A DNA stretch of 64,000 nt from Pseudomonas sp. Root562 (GTDB lineage: Bacteria; Pseudomonadota; Gammaproteobacteria; Pseudomonadales; Pseudomonadaceae): positions 1 to 64,000 of the forward strand of contig NZ_LMGK01000002.1 in assembly GCF_001427125.1 (NCBI RefSeq). The letters are read 5' to 3'. Position numbers and translations under genes: made by a program. Shown here piece after piece: positions 10,912 to 25,396 of the stretch. The notes under the pieces are model-generated. The model saw nothing but the letters and a program-made list of their open reading frames with translations, had not been told where the DNA came from and ran no database searches. Numbering within the stretch: the stretch's first letter is position 1; each line of letters opens with the position of its first letter.

Positions 10912-11023
10912 GATCGTTCCTGCGCTCTGCGTGGGAATGCAGCCCGTGACGCTCCGCGTCACATGCAATGGCGGACGCAGAGCGTCCATTGAGGCATTCC
11001 CACGCGGGAGCGTGGGAACGATC
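10912..11023. repeat. 112-bp palindromic intergenic repeat, copy A
   Basis: Begins GATCGTTCC and ends GGAACGATC, with internal inverted segments GTGACGC..GCGTCAC and GGACGC..GCGTCC. Related copies are at 30198-30310 and 57477-57580. It sits between convergent ribH2 and aruE and could fold as a bidirectional transcript end. Confidence 0.88.
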
Positions 11024-11035
11024 ATTTTGCGAACG

Positions 11036-12046
11036 TCAGGCGAGGTTTTCGTCGCTGGTCGGCACGATCAGGATGCCCGCACGCAAGCCATTCTTCACCT
11101 TGGGGTTCGGGAAGATGATCCGGGCGCCCTCTTCTTCGATGATCCAGCGGGTGTTGGCGATGTCTTCGGCCAACAGGTAACCCACTTCCAGTTCCGAAAA
11201 ATTCTCGATATCCGCTGGCAGGTTAAGCCGGAAGCTGTCGCTGTGCTTGATGATTTCCCGTGCCACGCTGAACAGCTGCAAACCGTCCAGCACCTGCCCC
11301 GCCAAATCAGGCTCGGTGCCTTCGATGATCTGTTTGAGACGGGTTTCCAGCCGGGAGACGTTCACCCCGTCGTTCTGCCCGAACGGCCGAGCCTTGCCCA
11401 GTTCAAGGGTGAAGGACTCGGCACCGAGTTTGTCGTAGGTATAGGAGCTGAAGACGATGGACGGCTTGTTCTGCAACAGCACAGCTTCCATGCCGGCGGC
11501 ACGCAGCCGGGCCAGTTCCTGGCGCGAATGCTGGCGATCTTCCTTCCACGGATACAAGGCGAACTGCTCGATTTTCGAACCGCGAATCGCAGTGTGCAGG
11601 TCGTAGTGCAGACGCTGGCGATCCGGCAGGCTGAAGAAACTTGCCGCCAGCCGTTCGAGCTCACAGGCGCGCAGCGCTTCGGAGCCGCTGCTTTGTTCGT
11701 GACGACCGTTGAACAGTCGATTGACGTCCTGCTCGACGAAACGCTCGCCCTTGCGAATCGCTTCCGGGTTGCCGAACAGGAACAGAATTCTTGCACGCGG
11801 CTTGAGGTCGCCGCGGGCAATGTCGTGCAACAGGCGATCGAGCAACTCGATCGGCGCTGTTTCGTTGCCATGGATCCCCGCCGATAGCAGCAGGTCCAGG
11901 CCGTTGTCGCGAGCTTCAGGGGGCCGGACTTCCAGCGCCCCTTCGCTCAGCCAGCGCATGCGCACGCCTTCGACAGTCAGTTGAGTCTTCTCCGCCGGTT
12001 CGCGGCCGGCGAGGGTCAGTTCAAGCAGTTTGCCGAGGGCGAGCAT
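11036..12046 (-). CDS. aruE: Succinylglutamate desuccinylase
   Basis: A 336-residue zinc hydrolase of the AstE/aspartoacylase family that releases glutamate and succinate in the last AST step. The zinc ligands lie in [11 protein letters not shown] (H, E) and the downstream YDLHTAIR histidine; FGNPEA and QDVNRLFNG are family motifs. It is the last gene of the leftward aru operon and abuts repeat copy A. Confidence 0.94.
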   Translation of the reverse strand: MLALGKLLELTLAGREPAEKTQLTVEGVRMRWLSEGALEVRPPEARDNGLDLLLSAGIHGNETAPIELLDRLLHDIARGDLKPRARILFLFGNPEAIRKGERFVEQDVNRLFNGRHEQSSGSEALRACELERLAASFFSLPDRQRLHYDLHTAIRGSKIEQFALYPWKEDRQHSRQELARLRAAGMEAVLLQNKPSIVFSSYTYDKLGAESFTLELGKARPFGQNDGVNVSRLETRLKQIIEGTEPDLAGQVLDGLQLFSVAREIIKHSDSFRLNLPADIENFSELEVGYLLAEDIANTRWIIEEEGARIIFPNPKVKNGLRAGILIVPTSDENLA

Positions 12047-12058
12047 AGAGCTGTTTCC

Positions 12059-12349
12059 TTAGTGGTCGTGATTGCAATCCGGGCCGTGAACATGATCCTC
12101 GTCGTCGCCAGGTTCAGCCGGTTCCATTTCCAGTTGCAGACTTACCAGATTAGTCGCCAATGGGCGCAGCAGCAGGTTGGCGTATTCGGCGTCACCTTCT
12201 TCAACGTCCACGCCGATCAGCAATTGGCCGCGGCCGTCTTGCTGGATCCACAGCTCTTTGCCTTGCCACAGGACCGCAACGCGGGTGCAGGAAGTTTCCA
12301 GTTGCGTGCCGTCGGTGTCTTCAAGGATCAGCTGCAGGGTATCGCTCAT
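12059..12349 (-). CDS. Conserved small protein of the aru operon with His/Cys-rich tail
   Basis: 96 residues and mostly beta-rich, matching the uncharacterised protein found between aruB and aruE in other Pseudomonas (PA0900 position). The last residues, DDEDHVHGPDCNHDH, form a histidine/cysteine tail that could bind metal. It ends 12 bp before aruE, whose product is a zinc enzyme, so a role in metal delivery is conceivable. That is inference only. Confidence 0.75.
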   Translation of the reverse strand: MSDTLQLILEDTDGTQLETSCTRVAVLWQGKELWIQQDGRGQLLIGVDVEEGDAEYANLLLRPLATNLVSLQLEMEPAEPGDDEDHVHGPDCNHDH

Positions 12350-12410
12350 GTGTTTACGCTCTCGTTTGAGATGAAGCGGCGCGCTGTCATGCGCGGCAGC
12401 GCGCCGTCGA

Positions 12411-13757
12411 TCAATTGATCTGGAATGGATAAACCGCGCCCAGTTTAAGGATTTGCGTCAGTTCATCCAGTGCCGTCCGGCACTCAAGCAGCAATTGCGG
12501 GTCCGCCAGATCGTTTTCGGTCATGCGGTCGCGGTAGTGCTTCTCGACCCATTCGGTCAGAGTGCCGTACAACGGTGCCGTCATGATAACGCCTGGATTG
12601 ACCGCCGCCAGTTCGGTTTCGTTGAGCGCGACACGCAACCTCAGGCAAGCAGGGCCGCCACCGTTCTGCATGCTTTGCTTGAGATCGAAGACTTTTACTT
12701 CGCGGATCAGGCCGCCGGAGCTGGTCAAACCCTGCAAGTACTGCCAGACGCGCTCATTGCCACGGCATTCTTCCGGCACGATCAACAGCATCGAGCCGTC
12801 AGGTCGCGACAGCAGTTGGCTATTGAACAGGTAGGACCGAACGGCGTCTTCCACGCTTACCGCGGAACGCGGAACACACACGGACTGAAATTTCCCACCG
12901 ACTTTGGCGAGTTTGCTCTGCAATTCGGCGAGCATCTTGTCCGTCTCGAGGAAAGCGTCCTCGTGATAGAACAGCACTTCGCCGTTGCCTACGGCGATCA
13001 CGTCGTTGTGGAACACGCCCTGGTCGATCACCGATGGATTCTGCTGGGCATACACCACGCCGTCATCGCTCAAGCCATGCAAGCGGGCCACGGCCTGGGA
13101 CGCTTCGAGCGTCTGGCGTGCCGGGTATTTCTGCGGTGCCGGGTAGCGGGTATCGAACGCACTGCGGCCGAACACGAAGAACTCGACGCCGGCTTCGCCA
13201 TACTCGCGGCAGAAACGCGTGTGGTTGGCCGCGCCTTCGTCACCGAACTGCGCCACGGCCGGCAACGCGGCGTGATGAGCGAAGTGGTTCTGGTCGGCGA
13301 ACATCGCACCCAGCACGCGGCTGGTGGTCGGGTGTTCGATGCTGCGGTGATATTTGCAGTTGAGGTTGGCGGCGGTGAAATGCACACGACCGTCAGCCGT
13401 GTCGGCGCTCGGGCTGACGGTGGCGGCGTTGGCTACCCACATGCTCGACGCCGAGCAACTGGCGACCAGCAATGGCATGGCTTCCTTCGCAGCACGCTCA
13501 ATGACCTGGGCGTCGGTTCCGGCAAAACCCAGGCGACGCAATGCCGCCACGTCCGGGCGCTCTTGTGGCGCCAGCACGCCCTGCTGGAAACCCATTTCCA
13601 TCAGCGCTTTCATCTTCGCCAGGCCTTGCAGCGCGGCTTCCTTGGGATTGGAAGACTGCTGGCTGTTGCTCTGGGACGCGACGTTGCCGTAGGACAGGCC
13701 GCCGTAGTTATGGGTCGGCCCCACTAGACCGTCAAAATTGACTTCATAGGATTTCAT
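12411..13757 (-). CDS. aruB: N-succinylarginine dihydrolase
   Basis: 448 residues from the ATG at 13757 ([20 protein letters not shown]). It hydrolyses N2-succinylarginine to succinylornithine, CO2 and ammonia in the AST pathway. The pentein-fold catalytic residues are expected in the conserved [21 protein letters not shown] and [10 protein letters not shown] segments. A REP pair separates it from aruD upstream. Confidence 0.96.
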   Translation of the reverse strand: MKSYEVNFDGLVGPTHNYGGLSYGNVASQSNSQQSSNPKEAALQGLAKMKALMEMGFQQGVLAPQERPDVAALRRLGFAGTDAQVIERAAKEAMPLLVASCSASSMWVANAATVSPSADTADGRVHFTAANLNCKYHRSIEHPTTSRVLGAMFADQNHFAHHAALPAVAQFGDEGAANHTRFCREYGEAGVEFFVFGRSAFDTRYPAPQKYPARQTLEASQAVARLHGLSDDGVVYAQQNPSVIDQGVFHNDVIAVGNGEVLFYHEDAFLETDKMLAELQSKLAKVGGKFQSVCVPRSAVSVEDAVRSYLFNSQLLSRPDGSMLLIVPEECRGNERVWQYLQGLTSSGGLIREVKVFDLKQSMQNGGGPACLRLRVALNETELAAVNPGVIMTAPLYGTLTEWVEKHYRDRMTENDLADPQLLLECRTALDELTQILKLGAVYPFQIN

Positions 13758-13816
13758 CAGCGAGGCTCCACGAGAATCTGTTGTTATGGCTTCAGTACAT
13801 TCTTTGAGACCGAGGT

Positions 13817-13915
13817 GTGGCCATCGCTGGCAAGCCAGCTCCCACAGTGACTGCGTCGTACACAAGATGTGTGAACGCCACCGAACTTGTGGGAGCGGGC
13901 TTGCCCGCGATTGGG
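13817..13915. repeat. Inverted REP pair between aruD and aruB
   Basis: One REP (GCTGGCAAGCCAGCTCCCACA, 13825-13846 region) and one inverted relative (GTGGGAGCGGGCTTGCCCGCGAT, 13890-13912) lie within the 160-bp operon spacer. Confidence 0.85.
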
Positions 13916-13917
13916 CG

Positions 13918-16409
<2,492 letters not shown>

Positions 16410-16488
16410 GCTATCTCCTCAAACGGGCCGCTTGCGCCACCCGTGAAACTTCGCTGCTTTTCTTGCAAGCATTCAGGCCAGGCAGGCG

Positions 16489-17508
16489 TTAAACCGCCAC
16501 CAGGCGCACGCTCGCACCTTCGCCGACGCCCAGGGCTTCGGCCGCTTCCAGATCCAGGGTCACGGGTTTGCCCGGCGCGTAGTCGAGCTCGAGCATCACG
16601 GCGCGGTAATCCTGCAACTGGGCATTGGCCACCAGGTACTGACGACCGACACCTTTGACCGGCTCGCCGATTTTCACCGGCACGACGCGGCTCTGGGCGA
16701 TCGAACGGATCCCCGAGACGCGGGCATGCAGGGTCGGGCCGCCGTCGAAAATGTCGATGTAGTGATCGGTCTCGAAGCCTTCGCGCATCAGGATGTCGAA
16801 GGTGATCTGCGCCCGTGGGTGCACCTGGCCCATCGCTTCTTGCGCGGAGTCCGGCAGCAGCGGCACATAGATCGGGTAATGCGGCATCAGTTCGGCGAGG
16901 AACGTACGGCTCTTCAAGCCGCACAAGCGCTCGGCCTCAGCGTAGTTGAGGTCGAAGAAGTTGCGACCGATGGCGTCCCAGAATGGCGAGTCGCCGTTTT
17001 CATCGCTGTAACCGACGATTTCGGTTACCACTGAATCGGCAAAACGCTCCGGGTGACTGGCGACAAACAGCAAGCGGCCACGGGAATTGAGCTCGGCCCA
17101 AGGCGAACCCACCAGTTCACGCTGCACGTAGAAACTGGTCAGCAAGCTGTTGCCGGTCAGGTCGTGGCACTGCGAGAGCACATGGATCTTGTTGTGGATC
17201 TTCAGCTCGCGAGAGGCGTGTACGAACGTTTCGTTGCGGAAGCTGTAGAACGGCTCGGAATAACCGGCCGAAGCCACGATGGCCGAGCAGCCGACCAGTT
17301 TTGCGGTGGCACTGTCTTCGAGAACGAAGAAATAGCTTTCTTCACCGTTGAAGCTCACTTCGGCAGCGAACGAGGCTTCGCTCGCGGCGATCTTGTCGCT
17401 CAGGCGTTCAACGTCATCCGGCAAGGAAGTGACACCAATCGGGCTGTCCGCAGCCAGACGCTGTACCTCGCCCAGATCAGCCATTTGCGCGGGGCGCATC
17501 ACCAGCAT
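16489..17508 (-). CDS. aruF: Arginine/ornithine N-succinyltransferase, alpha subunit
   Basis: 339 residues from the ATG at 17508 (MLVMRPAQMADLGEVQRLA), chosen because it matches the paralogous aruG N-terminus. AstA family. The segment FYVQRELVGSPWAELNSRGRLLF corresponds to the beta-subunit active-site region but is diverged. A 79-bp gap separates it from aruG, and a long REPIN lies upstream. Confidence 0.95.
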   Translation of the reverse strand: MLVMRPAQMADLGEVQRLAADSPIGVTSLPDDVERLSDKIAASEASFAAEVSFNGEESYFFVLEDSATAKLVGCSAIVASAGYSEPFYSFRNETFVHASRELKIHNKIHVLSQCHDLTGNSLLTSFYVQRELVGSPWAELNSRGRLLFVASHPERFADSVVTEIVGYSDENGDSPFWDAIGRNFFDLNYAEAERLCGLKSRTFLAELMPHYPIYVPLLPDSAQEAMGQVHPRAQITFDILMREGFETDHYIDIFDGGPTLHARVSGIRSIAQSRVVPVKIGEPVKGVGRQYLVANAQLQDYRAVMLELDYAPGKPVTLDLEAAEALGVGEGASVRLVAV

Positions 17509-17559
17509 GGTGTCACTCCTTTTTATTAAAACTCTTGAGGGAAATAAACCGGGCCCTTG

Positions 17560-17642
17560 TAGGAGCAAAGCTTGCTCGCGATGGTGTGTCAGCCACATGG
17601 GTGTTCACTGACACGCCATCGCGAGCAAGCTTTGCTCCTACA
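17560..17642. repeat. REPIN-type inverted repeat between aruC and aruF
   Basis: Two 34-bp arms beginning GTAGGAGCAAAGCTTGCTCG are inverted with one mismatch around a 15-bp centre. This would make a very stable hairpin in the aruC-aruF transcript. Confidence 0.93.
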
Positions 17643-17705
17643 GAAGAGCGGGTCCGGCATCAGAATCGGGGTCGACGCCTGAATCGTCAGGCGTCGAAGG
17701 GTCTA

Positions 17706-19094
<1,389 letters not shown>

Positions 19095-19223
19095 TTAAAC
19101 TGCTGGCGCCGATTTGCGGCAGGCTTGGCGAGAGATGAATGCCTGCGCAATAAATATGTACCGCACCGGAAACGATGCAGCCTGTTTCCCTTGACGCTCT
19201 TTGAGCGCTAATGGACCTGCAAG

Positions 19224-22200
19224 ATGCAATTACCCGACGAGCAAACGCGGACAGCCTCTGCTGACGCAACGTATATCGCCCACACCGACACTCACTACCC
19301 GCCTCTCACCCATACGATTCCCCACTGGCTCGGGAACGCATCATCGGCCAGACGCCTGGCGCTGAAGAGCGCACGCCCGATACTGACGAGTGGTTTGCGC
19401 GCGGCGCCGGCTGCGCAACACGCTGAACTCGGACGGCTGAATGCCGCGCACTGGACCGCACAAAACAGAGTCGACCGCACACTGGAAAACCTGCAGGACG
19501 CCTACGCTTTTGCTGAACCACTGCTCAAAAACGCTCTGAAAGCGCGATTCGGCCTGGACGTGGACGTCAAAGGCACGTTCTTGCGGCTGTACATTCCCGC
19601 GACCATTCCCTGGTTTCCGATCAAGTCAGGCGCCGCTCGCACCTGGACCGTGTCGCTGTTGAATGCGGCACTGCATAACTTTGAAAAACAGGAAACCCAC
19701 AAGGATGCCTACGAGCCCGACTCGACGTTCATCACTGAGCCGTCCTCGACCGGGCAGTTCGATACCTTGCCCGCGCTCAAGCAGACGATCACGGTGCAGG
19801 CCTTTACCCGGTTATGTCGTGAACTGGACATCGGCGGCCAATACCGCACCTACCTGGAGGATAATCTCGGGATTTCCAACCCGCTGGCGGCGACTGTGCT
19901 GCGCTCCAGGGTCGAGGCCAGCCAGAAAGCCGCATTGAAGGCCGCGCTGCATCTGGCTCGCATGAACGGCGACATTCAGGACGACTTCTTTCAACTGATC
20001 CAGGCGCTGGCTGAAGGCAAGCAAGGTATCAAACTTGGAAACGAGCCCCTGCTGTGCCACGACTTGACGATCATGTCCGCCAGGCTGACCGGCATCGTCG
20101 TGTTTGCACCTAACCTTGAACGCGCACGCAATGTCGCACGGGTCGTGGCCTACATCCCCGATGACCCGGAGCACCCGATCAAGGAGTACACCTCGACGGC
20201 CGAGCTGATGCAAACCCTCACTCGCCAACTGCGCACCCCGGATTACCAACAATTTTTCAGTCGTTTTGTCGCTCACGAAGACCGCGGGCATTTCTTTGGC
20301 AACCTGGCCGATCGCCTGAGCCATGTCACCTGGCATCAACGCCACTACGGTGAAGCGCTGCCATCATGGCGTGAAACGCCGACAGAGCGGCCCAATCTGC
20401 AATTTTCTGTCACGCCGATCCATCGCGGCCCATGGCCCCATCTCTACCGCGCGCAGTTGAACAAAATTCTCAACGACGCCCGGGTCATCGCGGTGTCTAC
20501 CGCAATGGCGGACCAAAAGGCTCGCTGGGCACTCTGGGACTCCTTTACCGGCGTGCTGTCCGCCATTGTGCAGCTCGCCGCTTTCGTCGCCCTGCCTTTT
20601 GTGCCGTTTGTGGGCGAATTGATGCTGGCTTACATGGCTTATCAATTGGTCAACGATGCCTTTGAAGGGATTATCGACTGGGCGCAAGGGCAGACCACCG
20701 AAGCCTTCGAGCACCTGATGACAGTGGTTGAGACATTGATCCAGTTGGGGGCCTTCGCCGCAGGTGGGGTCGTTGCCGCAGGCGAGTTTCGCAAGGCACT
20801 GCCCGCAGAGGTCATCGCCTTCATTGACCGGTTCAAACCGGTGCAGGCAGCCAATGGAAAGACCCTTTACTGGAAACCCGACCTGAGCCCTTATGAACAG
20901 GCCGCGCCGCTGCCCCGGCAATCGGTTCCCGACACGTCAGGCCTGCATCAACACAACGGCAAAACCATCGCCCGCATCGAGGGCAAACGCTTCGCCGTCA
21001 GACAGGAGCCAACCGGCGACTACCGTATCGAGCATCCCAGCCGCCCCGATGCCTACAGCCCCGCGCTCAAGCACAACGGCAGCGGCGCCTGGCAGACAGA
21101 ACTCGACCGACCACTGGAGTGGGACAAAAACACCCTATTGCAGCGCTTGGGTCACCTGAGCGAAAAGCTGTCTCCCGCCGAACGCGAACGCGCACTCAAG
21201 GCCAGCGGTTTACATGAGAACACCCTGCGCAGAATGCATGTCGAGCACGAACCCATTCCGTCCTTACTGGCCGATACCCTCAAGCGCCTCAACCTCGATA
21301 AAGACCTGCAAACGTTTATCGACCGCCTCAACAGCGGGCGTCACGAACAGTATTCAAAGGCTGATTCCCAAACCCAACTGCAATTGCTCACCGAGCATTT
21401 CCTGTGGCCCGACAGCATAGGCATCAGCCTGCTTGATGCCCGGGGCAACATCGTCTGGGAAACCACAACGGCGGCACACTCAGGCATTGAGGTCCAGGAG
21501 GGTCGCTTGATCGAGGGTGACGTGCTCAAAAGCGTGCTTGCCCAGCTGAATGAAAGCGAGCAAAAAACCCTTCTGGAAGAACATCGAAATGCGCCCTCTC
21601 TCTCGCTTGACGCACGCGCCACTTCATTGAGACAGAAACTCGCCCAGACCGCCGCCCGACAACGAGCATCACTGTTCGACAGTCGATACCGCGCTCTTGA
21701 ACGCCCCCAGAATGCCTTGATTCAAAAACTGATCGACACCACCACGGGGCTGCCGCTGAGCGTGGCGAGCGAATTGATCGATAGCGCCACGAGCCCCGAA
21801 CTGCAACTGCTGCAAACCGGCGAAGTGCCCAAACGCCTCAAGGACCTTGCCCGCTGGGCGATGCAAGAAGTACGGCTGACGCGAGCCTACGAAGGACTTG
21901 ATCTGCCATCGCTTGATAATCCTGACACCGATCTGCTGCGCCTCCATTCACTTGAGCGCCTGCCAGGCTGGACATCCGAAATCCGTATAGACATTCAGGA
22001 CTACGCCTATAACGGCCGCACCCGCACCCGCATTGGCAAACAGGACGCCGCCATCCGCAAAGTGCTGGTACGGCGCGAAGATGGTCGATACGAAGCCTAC
22101 GACGACGAGGGCTTGAGCCTGAGCGGCGCAACAGAACTGAGTCGGGCCATTCTTCATGCCCTGCCCGACGCGGAGCGCAACGCACTGAAGATCAACATCC

Positions 22201-24272
22201 ATCAAGGCGAAAAACTTGAACACGCGCTGCGCGAACATTCGCTGGAGCGCGGCGAATTACGCAACATTCTGGAGGACAATCCAATATTCAAACCGGCCTA
22301 TGACCCGGCGACCATGCGCCTGCTTGGAGGCGCCGACGGCTACGATCAACTCCCGTCGGGCCAGCCGGATCTGGTACGCAGGGTTCGCCAACTCTGGCCG
22401 GCACTCAACCCGCAAGAAGTGCTGGAAGTCATCGATTACCTGCACACCCGCCCCGCCGGTGCTCATGCGGAACTCGCCCACCTGCAAGGTGAGTACGGGC
22501 AACTGAACAATGATTTGCAGGACTGGGTCAATCAGGCGCCCCACCTCGACCCTCAAACCGGTAACAGGTTGAGCGCCGCGCAGCTGGCGGAAAACCGGGA
22601 GAACCGTGCCGCGTTCAGGTATGAGCTTCAGAGAGGCTGGCGACGGCAGATCACTGCCAGCATTACCGACGACCCTGCCGACGTCGAATATCTGTTGAGT
22701 TTCGTCAAGCCGATCGTGGGAGAACTGCCGACCATCAGCGCAGATTTCAGCCGCATTTCAACGCTATCGATGACCAACAGCGTCGCGCCGCAAGGCATCA
22801 TGGGTTTCCTCCAACACTTCACCGGGCTTGCCCGCCTCGAACTCAGAAACGTTGCCCTGGGCGAACTCCCGCCAGCGCTGTCCAGCATGCCCAGGCTCAA
22901 TCAACTACTGCTGAGCGACTGCGGCATCGTACTGACGCCGGATACACAAGCGACACTTTCTTCCCTCAGCAACCTGGTGACACTGGATCTCTACGGCAAC
23001 CCTCTGGGTCTTGCCCCCCGATTGCAGGGGATGTCTGAACTCAACTACATCGATCTTTCCAATACAGGCATCAGCAACGTTCCGGAAGGTCTGCTGGGGC
23101 ATCAGTCACTGCGTACTGCAATCCTCAATGACAACCAGATAACCGATCTTGACCCGGCCTTTTTCAATCTCCCCTCGCGCATCAGCAAGGGCATGGACTT
23201 TGGCAATAATCCACTCACATTGGCGATTCGCGAACAGATCAAGAGCTATTTCCAACGGACCCTCCAGGACTTCGGTGTCATGGCCGCCCCGGCTGATATC
23301 GATCGACTCCAAGCTTTATACCCACTTCTGGACAGGGAGGAAGCCAGCGATTTCATCTACCTGCAACCCGGCAACCTGGAGGCCGGCCGCACTGAACTGA
23401 CGCGCCTGGAAACCGAGTACACCACGTTGCGCAACGATCTGGCCGCATGGACCTCAGACCTGCCCGCCGTGCATCCGCAAACAGGTCAGCCTTTTACCAA
23501 CGCACAGCTGACAGAAGAACACTTGGCCCGCGACGCGTTCAAGGAAACCGTAGAGCAGTGCTGGCGTCGTGAATCCGATATGGAAGGCGTGAATGCGGCA
23601 GGTGAACCGCACTATGAGCTGTACACCGACGAGGTCATCAATGGCGACCTGCCCCAACTGAGCGCGCAATTCAAACACGTCTCACGCCTGCAAATGGACG
23701 GCGAAAACAAAGCGACATCGCGTCCCGAGGGCTTTTTACGCTGCTTCCCCAATTTGCAGAACCTGACCATCAGCGACTTTGCCCTGAGCACGGTTCCCAG
23801 CCCTGTATTCAATATGAGCGAGCTGAAGACACTGGTGCTGACCGATTGCCTGATCACGCTGACCTCGCAAACGCAGGCGGCACTGGCGGGAATGGAGAAC
23901 ATCGAACATCTGGTTCTGGGCGGCAACCCACTGGGCCTACCTGCCGACATCAGTCAAATGCCGAGACTGAAGACCCTGATGCTGTATGACACAGGTATCA
24001 GCGAAATTCCGCCGGGCCTGCTGACTCGTACAACGTTGCAAGTGGCGAACCTTACTGACAACGCGATCAGTGAGATCCCTAGCGACATTCTCGAACTGCC
24101 TGTGGGGGTCGCCAGGAAAATCAAGCTCGGCGGGAACCCCTTCTCCGAAGAAAGCCTGCAACGATTCATCGCTTACTATCGACGAACCGGCGAGTCTTTT
24201 GGCATTGATGGAGTCGTCGACCGCGCCGAAATAGAGACGTCCTCTTCTGGCGAGAGTGAGGTCGAGGAGTGA
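19224..24272 (+). CDS. Giant DUF6543 (dermonecrotic-toxin-like) leucine-rich-repeat protein
   Basis: 1682 residues. The N-terminal half (about 60-480) resembles the DUF6543 'dermonecrotic toxin' region of Pseudomonas LRR proteins. A hydrophobic stretch at about 450-490 (LSAIVQLAAFVALPFVPFVG) may insert in a membrane. The C-terminal third carries two copies of a module: a helical part (about 1050-1140 and 1355-1440) followed by an LRR part (LVTLDLYGNPLGL; IEHLVLGGNPLGL). Related proteins often end in a NEL E3 ubiquitin-ligase domain. This one stops just after the second LRR block with an acidic tail, and no NEL-type catalytic cysteine region is visible. No secretion signal is seen. Its role is unknown; a secreted toxin or effector is a family-based guess. 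Confidence 0.8.
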   Translation: MQLPDEQTRTASADATYIAHTDTHYPPLTHTIPHWLGNASSARRLALKSARPILTSGLRAAPAAQHAELGRLNAAHWTAQNRVDRTLENLQDAYAFAEPLLKNALKARFGLDVDVKGTFLRLYIPATIPWFPIKSGAARTWTVSLLNAALHNFEKQETHKDAYEPDSTFITEPSSTGQFDTLPALKQTITVQAFTRLCRELDIGGQYRTYLEDNLGISNPLAATVLRSRVEASQKAALKAALHLARMNGDIQDDFFQLIQALAEGKQGIKLGNEPLLCHDLTIMSARLTGIVVFAPNLERARNVARVVAYIPDDPEHPIKEYTSTAELMQTLTRQLRTPDYQQFFSRFVAHEDRGHFFGNLADRLSHVTWHQRHYGEALPSWRETPTERPNLQFSVTPIHRGPWPHLYRAQLNKILNDARVIAVSTAMADQKARWALWDSFTGVLSAIVQLAAFVALPFVPFVGELMLAYMAYQLVNDAFEGIIDWAQGQTTEAFEHLMTVVETLIQLGAFAAGGVVAAGEFRKALPAEVIAFIDRFKPVQAANGKTLYWKPDLSPYEQAAPLPRQSVPDTSGLHQHNGKTIARIEGKRFAVRQEPTGDYRIEHPSRPDAYSPALKHNGSGAWQTELDRPLEWDKNTLLQRLGHLSEKLSPAERERALKASGLHENTLRRMHVEHEPIPSLLADTLKRLNLDKDLQTFIDRLNSGRHEQYSKADSQTQLQLLTEHFLWPDSIGISLLDARGNIVWETTTAAHSGIEVQEGRLIEGDVLKSVLAQLNESEQKTLLEEHRNAPSLSLDARATSLRQKLAQTAARQRASLFDSRYRALERPQNALIQKLIDTTTGLPLSVASELIDSATSPELQLLQTGEVPKRLKDLARWAMQEVRLTRAYEGLDLPSLDNPDTDLLRLHSLERLPGWTSEIRIDIQDYAYNGRTRTRIGKQDAAIRKVLVRREDGRYEAYDDEGLSLSGATELSRAILHALPDAERNALKINIHQGEKLEHALREHSLERGELRNILEDNPIFKPAYDPATMRLLGGADGYDQLPSGQPDLVRRVRQLWPALNPQEVLEVIDYLHTRPAGAHAELAHLQGEYGQLNNDLQDWVNQAPHLDPQTGNRLSAAQLAENRENRAAFRYELQRGWRRQITASITDDPADVEYLLSFVKPIVGELPTISADFSRISTLSMTNSVAPQGIMGFLQHFTGLARLELRNVALGELPPALSSMPRLNQLLLSDCGIVLTPDTQATLSSLSNLVTLDLYGNPLGLAPRLQGMSELNYIDLSNTGISNVPEGLLGHQSLRTAILNDNQITDLDPAFFNLPSRISKGMDFGNNPLTLAIREQIKSYFQRTLQDFGVMAAPADIDRLQALYPLLDREEASDFIYLQPGNLEAGRTELTRLETEYTTLRNDLAAWTSDLPAVHPQTGQPFTNAQLTEEHLARDAFKETVEQCWRRESDMEGVNAAGEPHYELYTDEVINGDLPQLSAQFKHVSRLQMDGENKATSRPEGFLRCFPNLQNLTISDFALSTVPSPVFNMSELKTLVLTDCLITLTSQTQAALAGMENIEHLVLGGNPLGLPADISQMPRLKTLMLYDTGISEIPPGLLTRTTLQVANLTDNAISEIPSDILELPVGVARKIKLGGNPFSEESLQRFIAYYRRTGESFGIDGVVDRAEIETSSSGESEVEE

Positions 24273-24321
24273 ACAGCGCGATCGCGCCCGGACAAATCGC
24301 CCAGGCATCGATGTGAACGTG

Positions 24322-25302
24322 TCACCCGCGCTCTGAAGGCACCGATGACAATTCGAACGGGCTGCTGCTGCGCCGCTGGTTGCGATCTTCCCGCGGCGTG
24401 GCGCCGAAGAAGTTGCGGTAGGCGCTGGAGAAATGCGGGCCGGAGGAGAAGCCGCACGACAGGCCGATCTGGATGATCGACTTGCTGGTTTGCATCAACA
24501 TTTGCCGGGCCTTGTTCAGGCGCAGCTCCAGGTAGTACTGGCTCGGCACGCGATTGAGGTATTGCTTGAAAATCCGCTCCAACTGCCGACGGGACACGCA
24601 CACGTGCTGGGCGATTTCGTCGGTGGTCAGCGGCTCTTCGATGTTGGCTTCCATCAGCAACACCGCCTGGGTGAGCTTCGGATGGCTGGAGCCGAGGCGG
24701 TTTTGCAACGGAATGCGCTGGCGTTCTCCACCCTCGCGAATGCGTTCGACCACCAGTTCTTCCGACACCGCACCGGCCAGTTCAGCACCGTGGTCACGGG
24801 CCAGCACCGCCAGCAGCAGATCAAGCACCGACATGCCGCCACACGCGGTCAGGCGATCGCGATCCCAGTCAAACAAATGACTGGTGGCGATGACCTTCGG
24901 GAAACGCTCGGCAAAATCGTCTTGCCAGCGCCAGTGCACGGCGGCGCGGTAACCATCGAGCAAACCCAGTTGCGCCAACGGATAAACACCGGCCGAGAGA
25001 CCGCCAATCACGCAACCGGCACGCACCAGTTGCTTGAGCGCGCTGCTGAGCGCCGGCGCCAGGGTAGTCGGCGGCTCGTCAGCGAGCAGGAACAATTTCT
25101 GAAAGTTTTCGAGCTTGCCGGTCCAGGCTTCGCCGGGCAATTGCCATTGGCCTTCGGCCGGCGGTTCGGCTTGCAGGAACGACAACTCGTAGACGACGTC
25201 CGGATGCACACGCTGAGCAACACGCAAGGCCTCCTCAGCCAGCGCAAGCGTCAGGGCTTTAGTGCTGGGCCAAATCAGGAAACCAATTCGATGGGCAGTC
25301 AT
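24322..25302 (-). CDS. argR: AraC/GlxA-family arginine regulator ArgR
   Basis: 326 residues from the ATG at 25302 (MTAHRIGFLIWPSTKALTLA). An N-terminal class I amidotransferase-like ligand domain (1-190) is followed by an AraC double HTH (about 215-315; EEPLTTDEIAQHVCVSRRQLERIF and IIQIGLSCGFSSGPHFSSAYRNFFG). It is the arginine-responsive activator of aru and aot in Pseudomonas. It is last in aotJQMOP-argR, as in P. aeruginosa, but a REP pair and 244 bp separate it from aotP here. Confidence 0.94.
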   Translation of the reverse strand: MTAHRIGFLIWPSTKALTLALAEEALRVAQRVHPDVVYELSFLQAEPPAEGQWQLPGEAWTGKLENFQKLFLLADEPPTTLAPALSSALKQLVRAGCVIGGLSAGVYPLAQLGLLDGYRAAVHWRWQDDFAERFPKVIATSHLFDWDRDRLTACGGMSVLDLLLAVLARDHGAELAGAVSEELVVERIREGGERQRIPLQNRLGSSHPKLTQAVLLMEANIEEPLTTDEIAQHVCVSRRQLERIFKQYLNRVPSQYYLELRLNKARQMLMQTSKSIIQIGLSCGFSSGPHFSSAYRNFFGATPREDRNQRRSSSPFELSSVPSERG

Positions 25303-25396
25303 GGTGGGCGATCCGAAACGAAGAACAGTGATGAAGGCATGGGCCAATGCTAGCCCGTAAATGAACGCAAATCTCGAAACCGACACAGATCAAACT

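Noticed and set aside
19224..24272. NEL-type E3 ubiquitin ligase call for the LRR protein
   Set aside because: No catalytic-cysteine domain follows the LRRs; the protein ends within about 40 residues of the last repeat.
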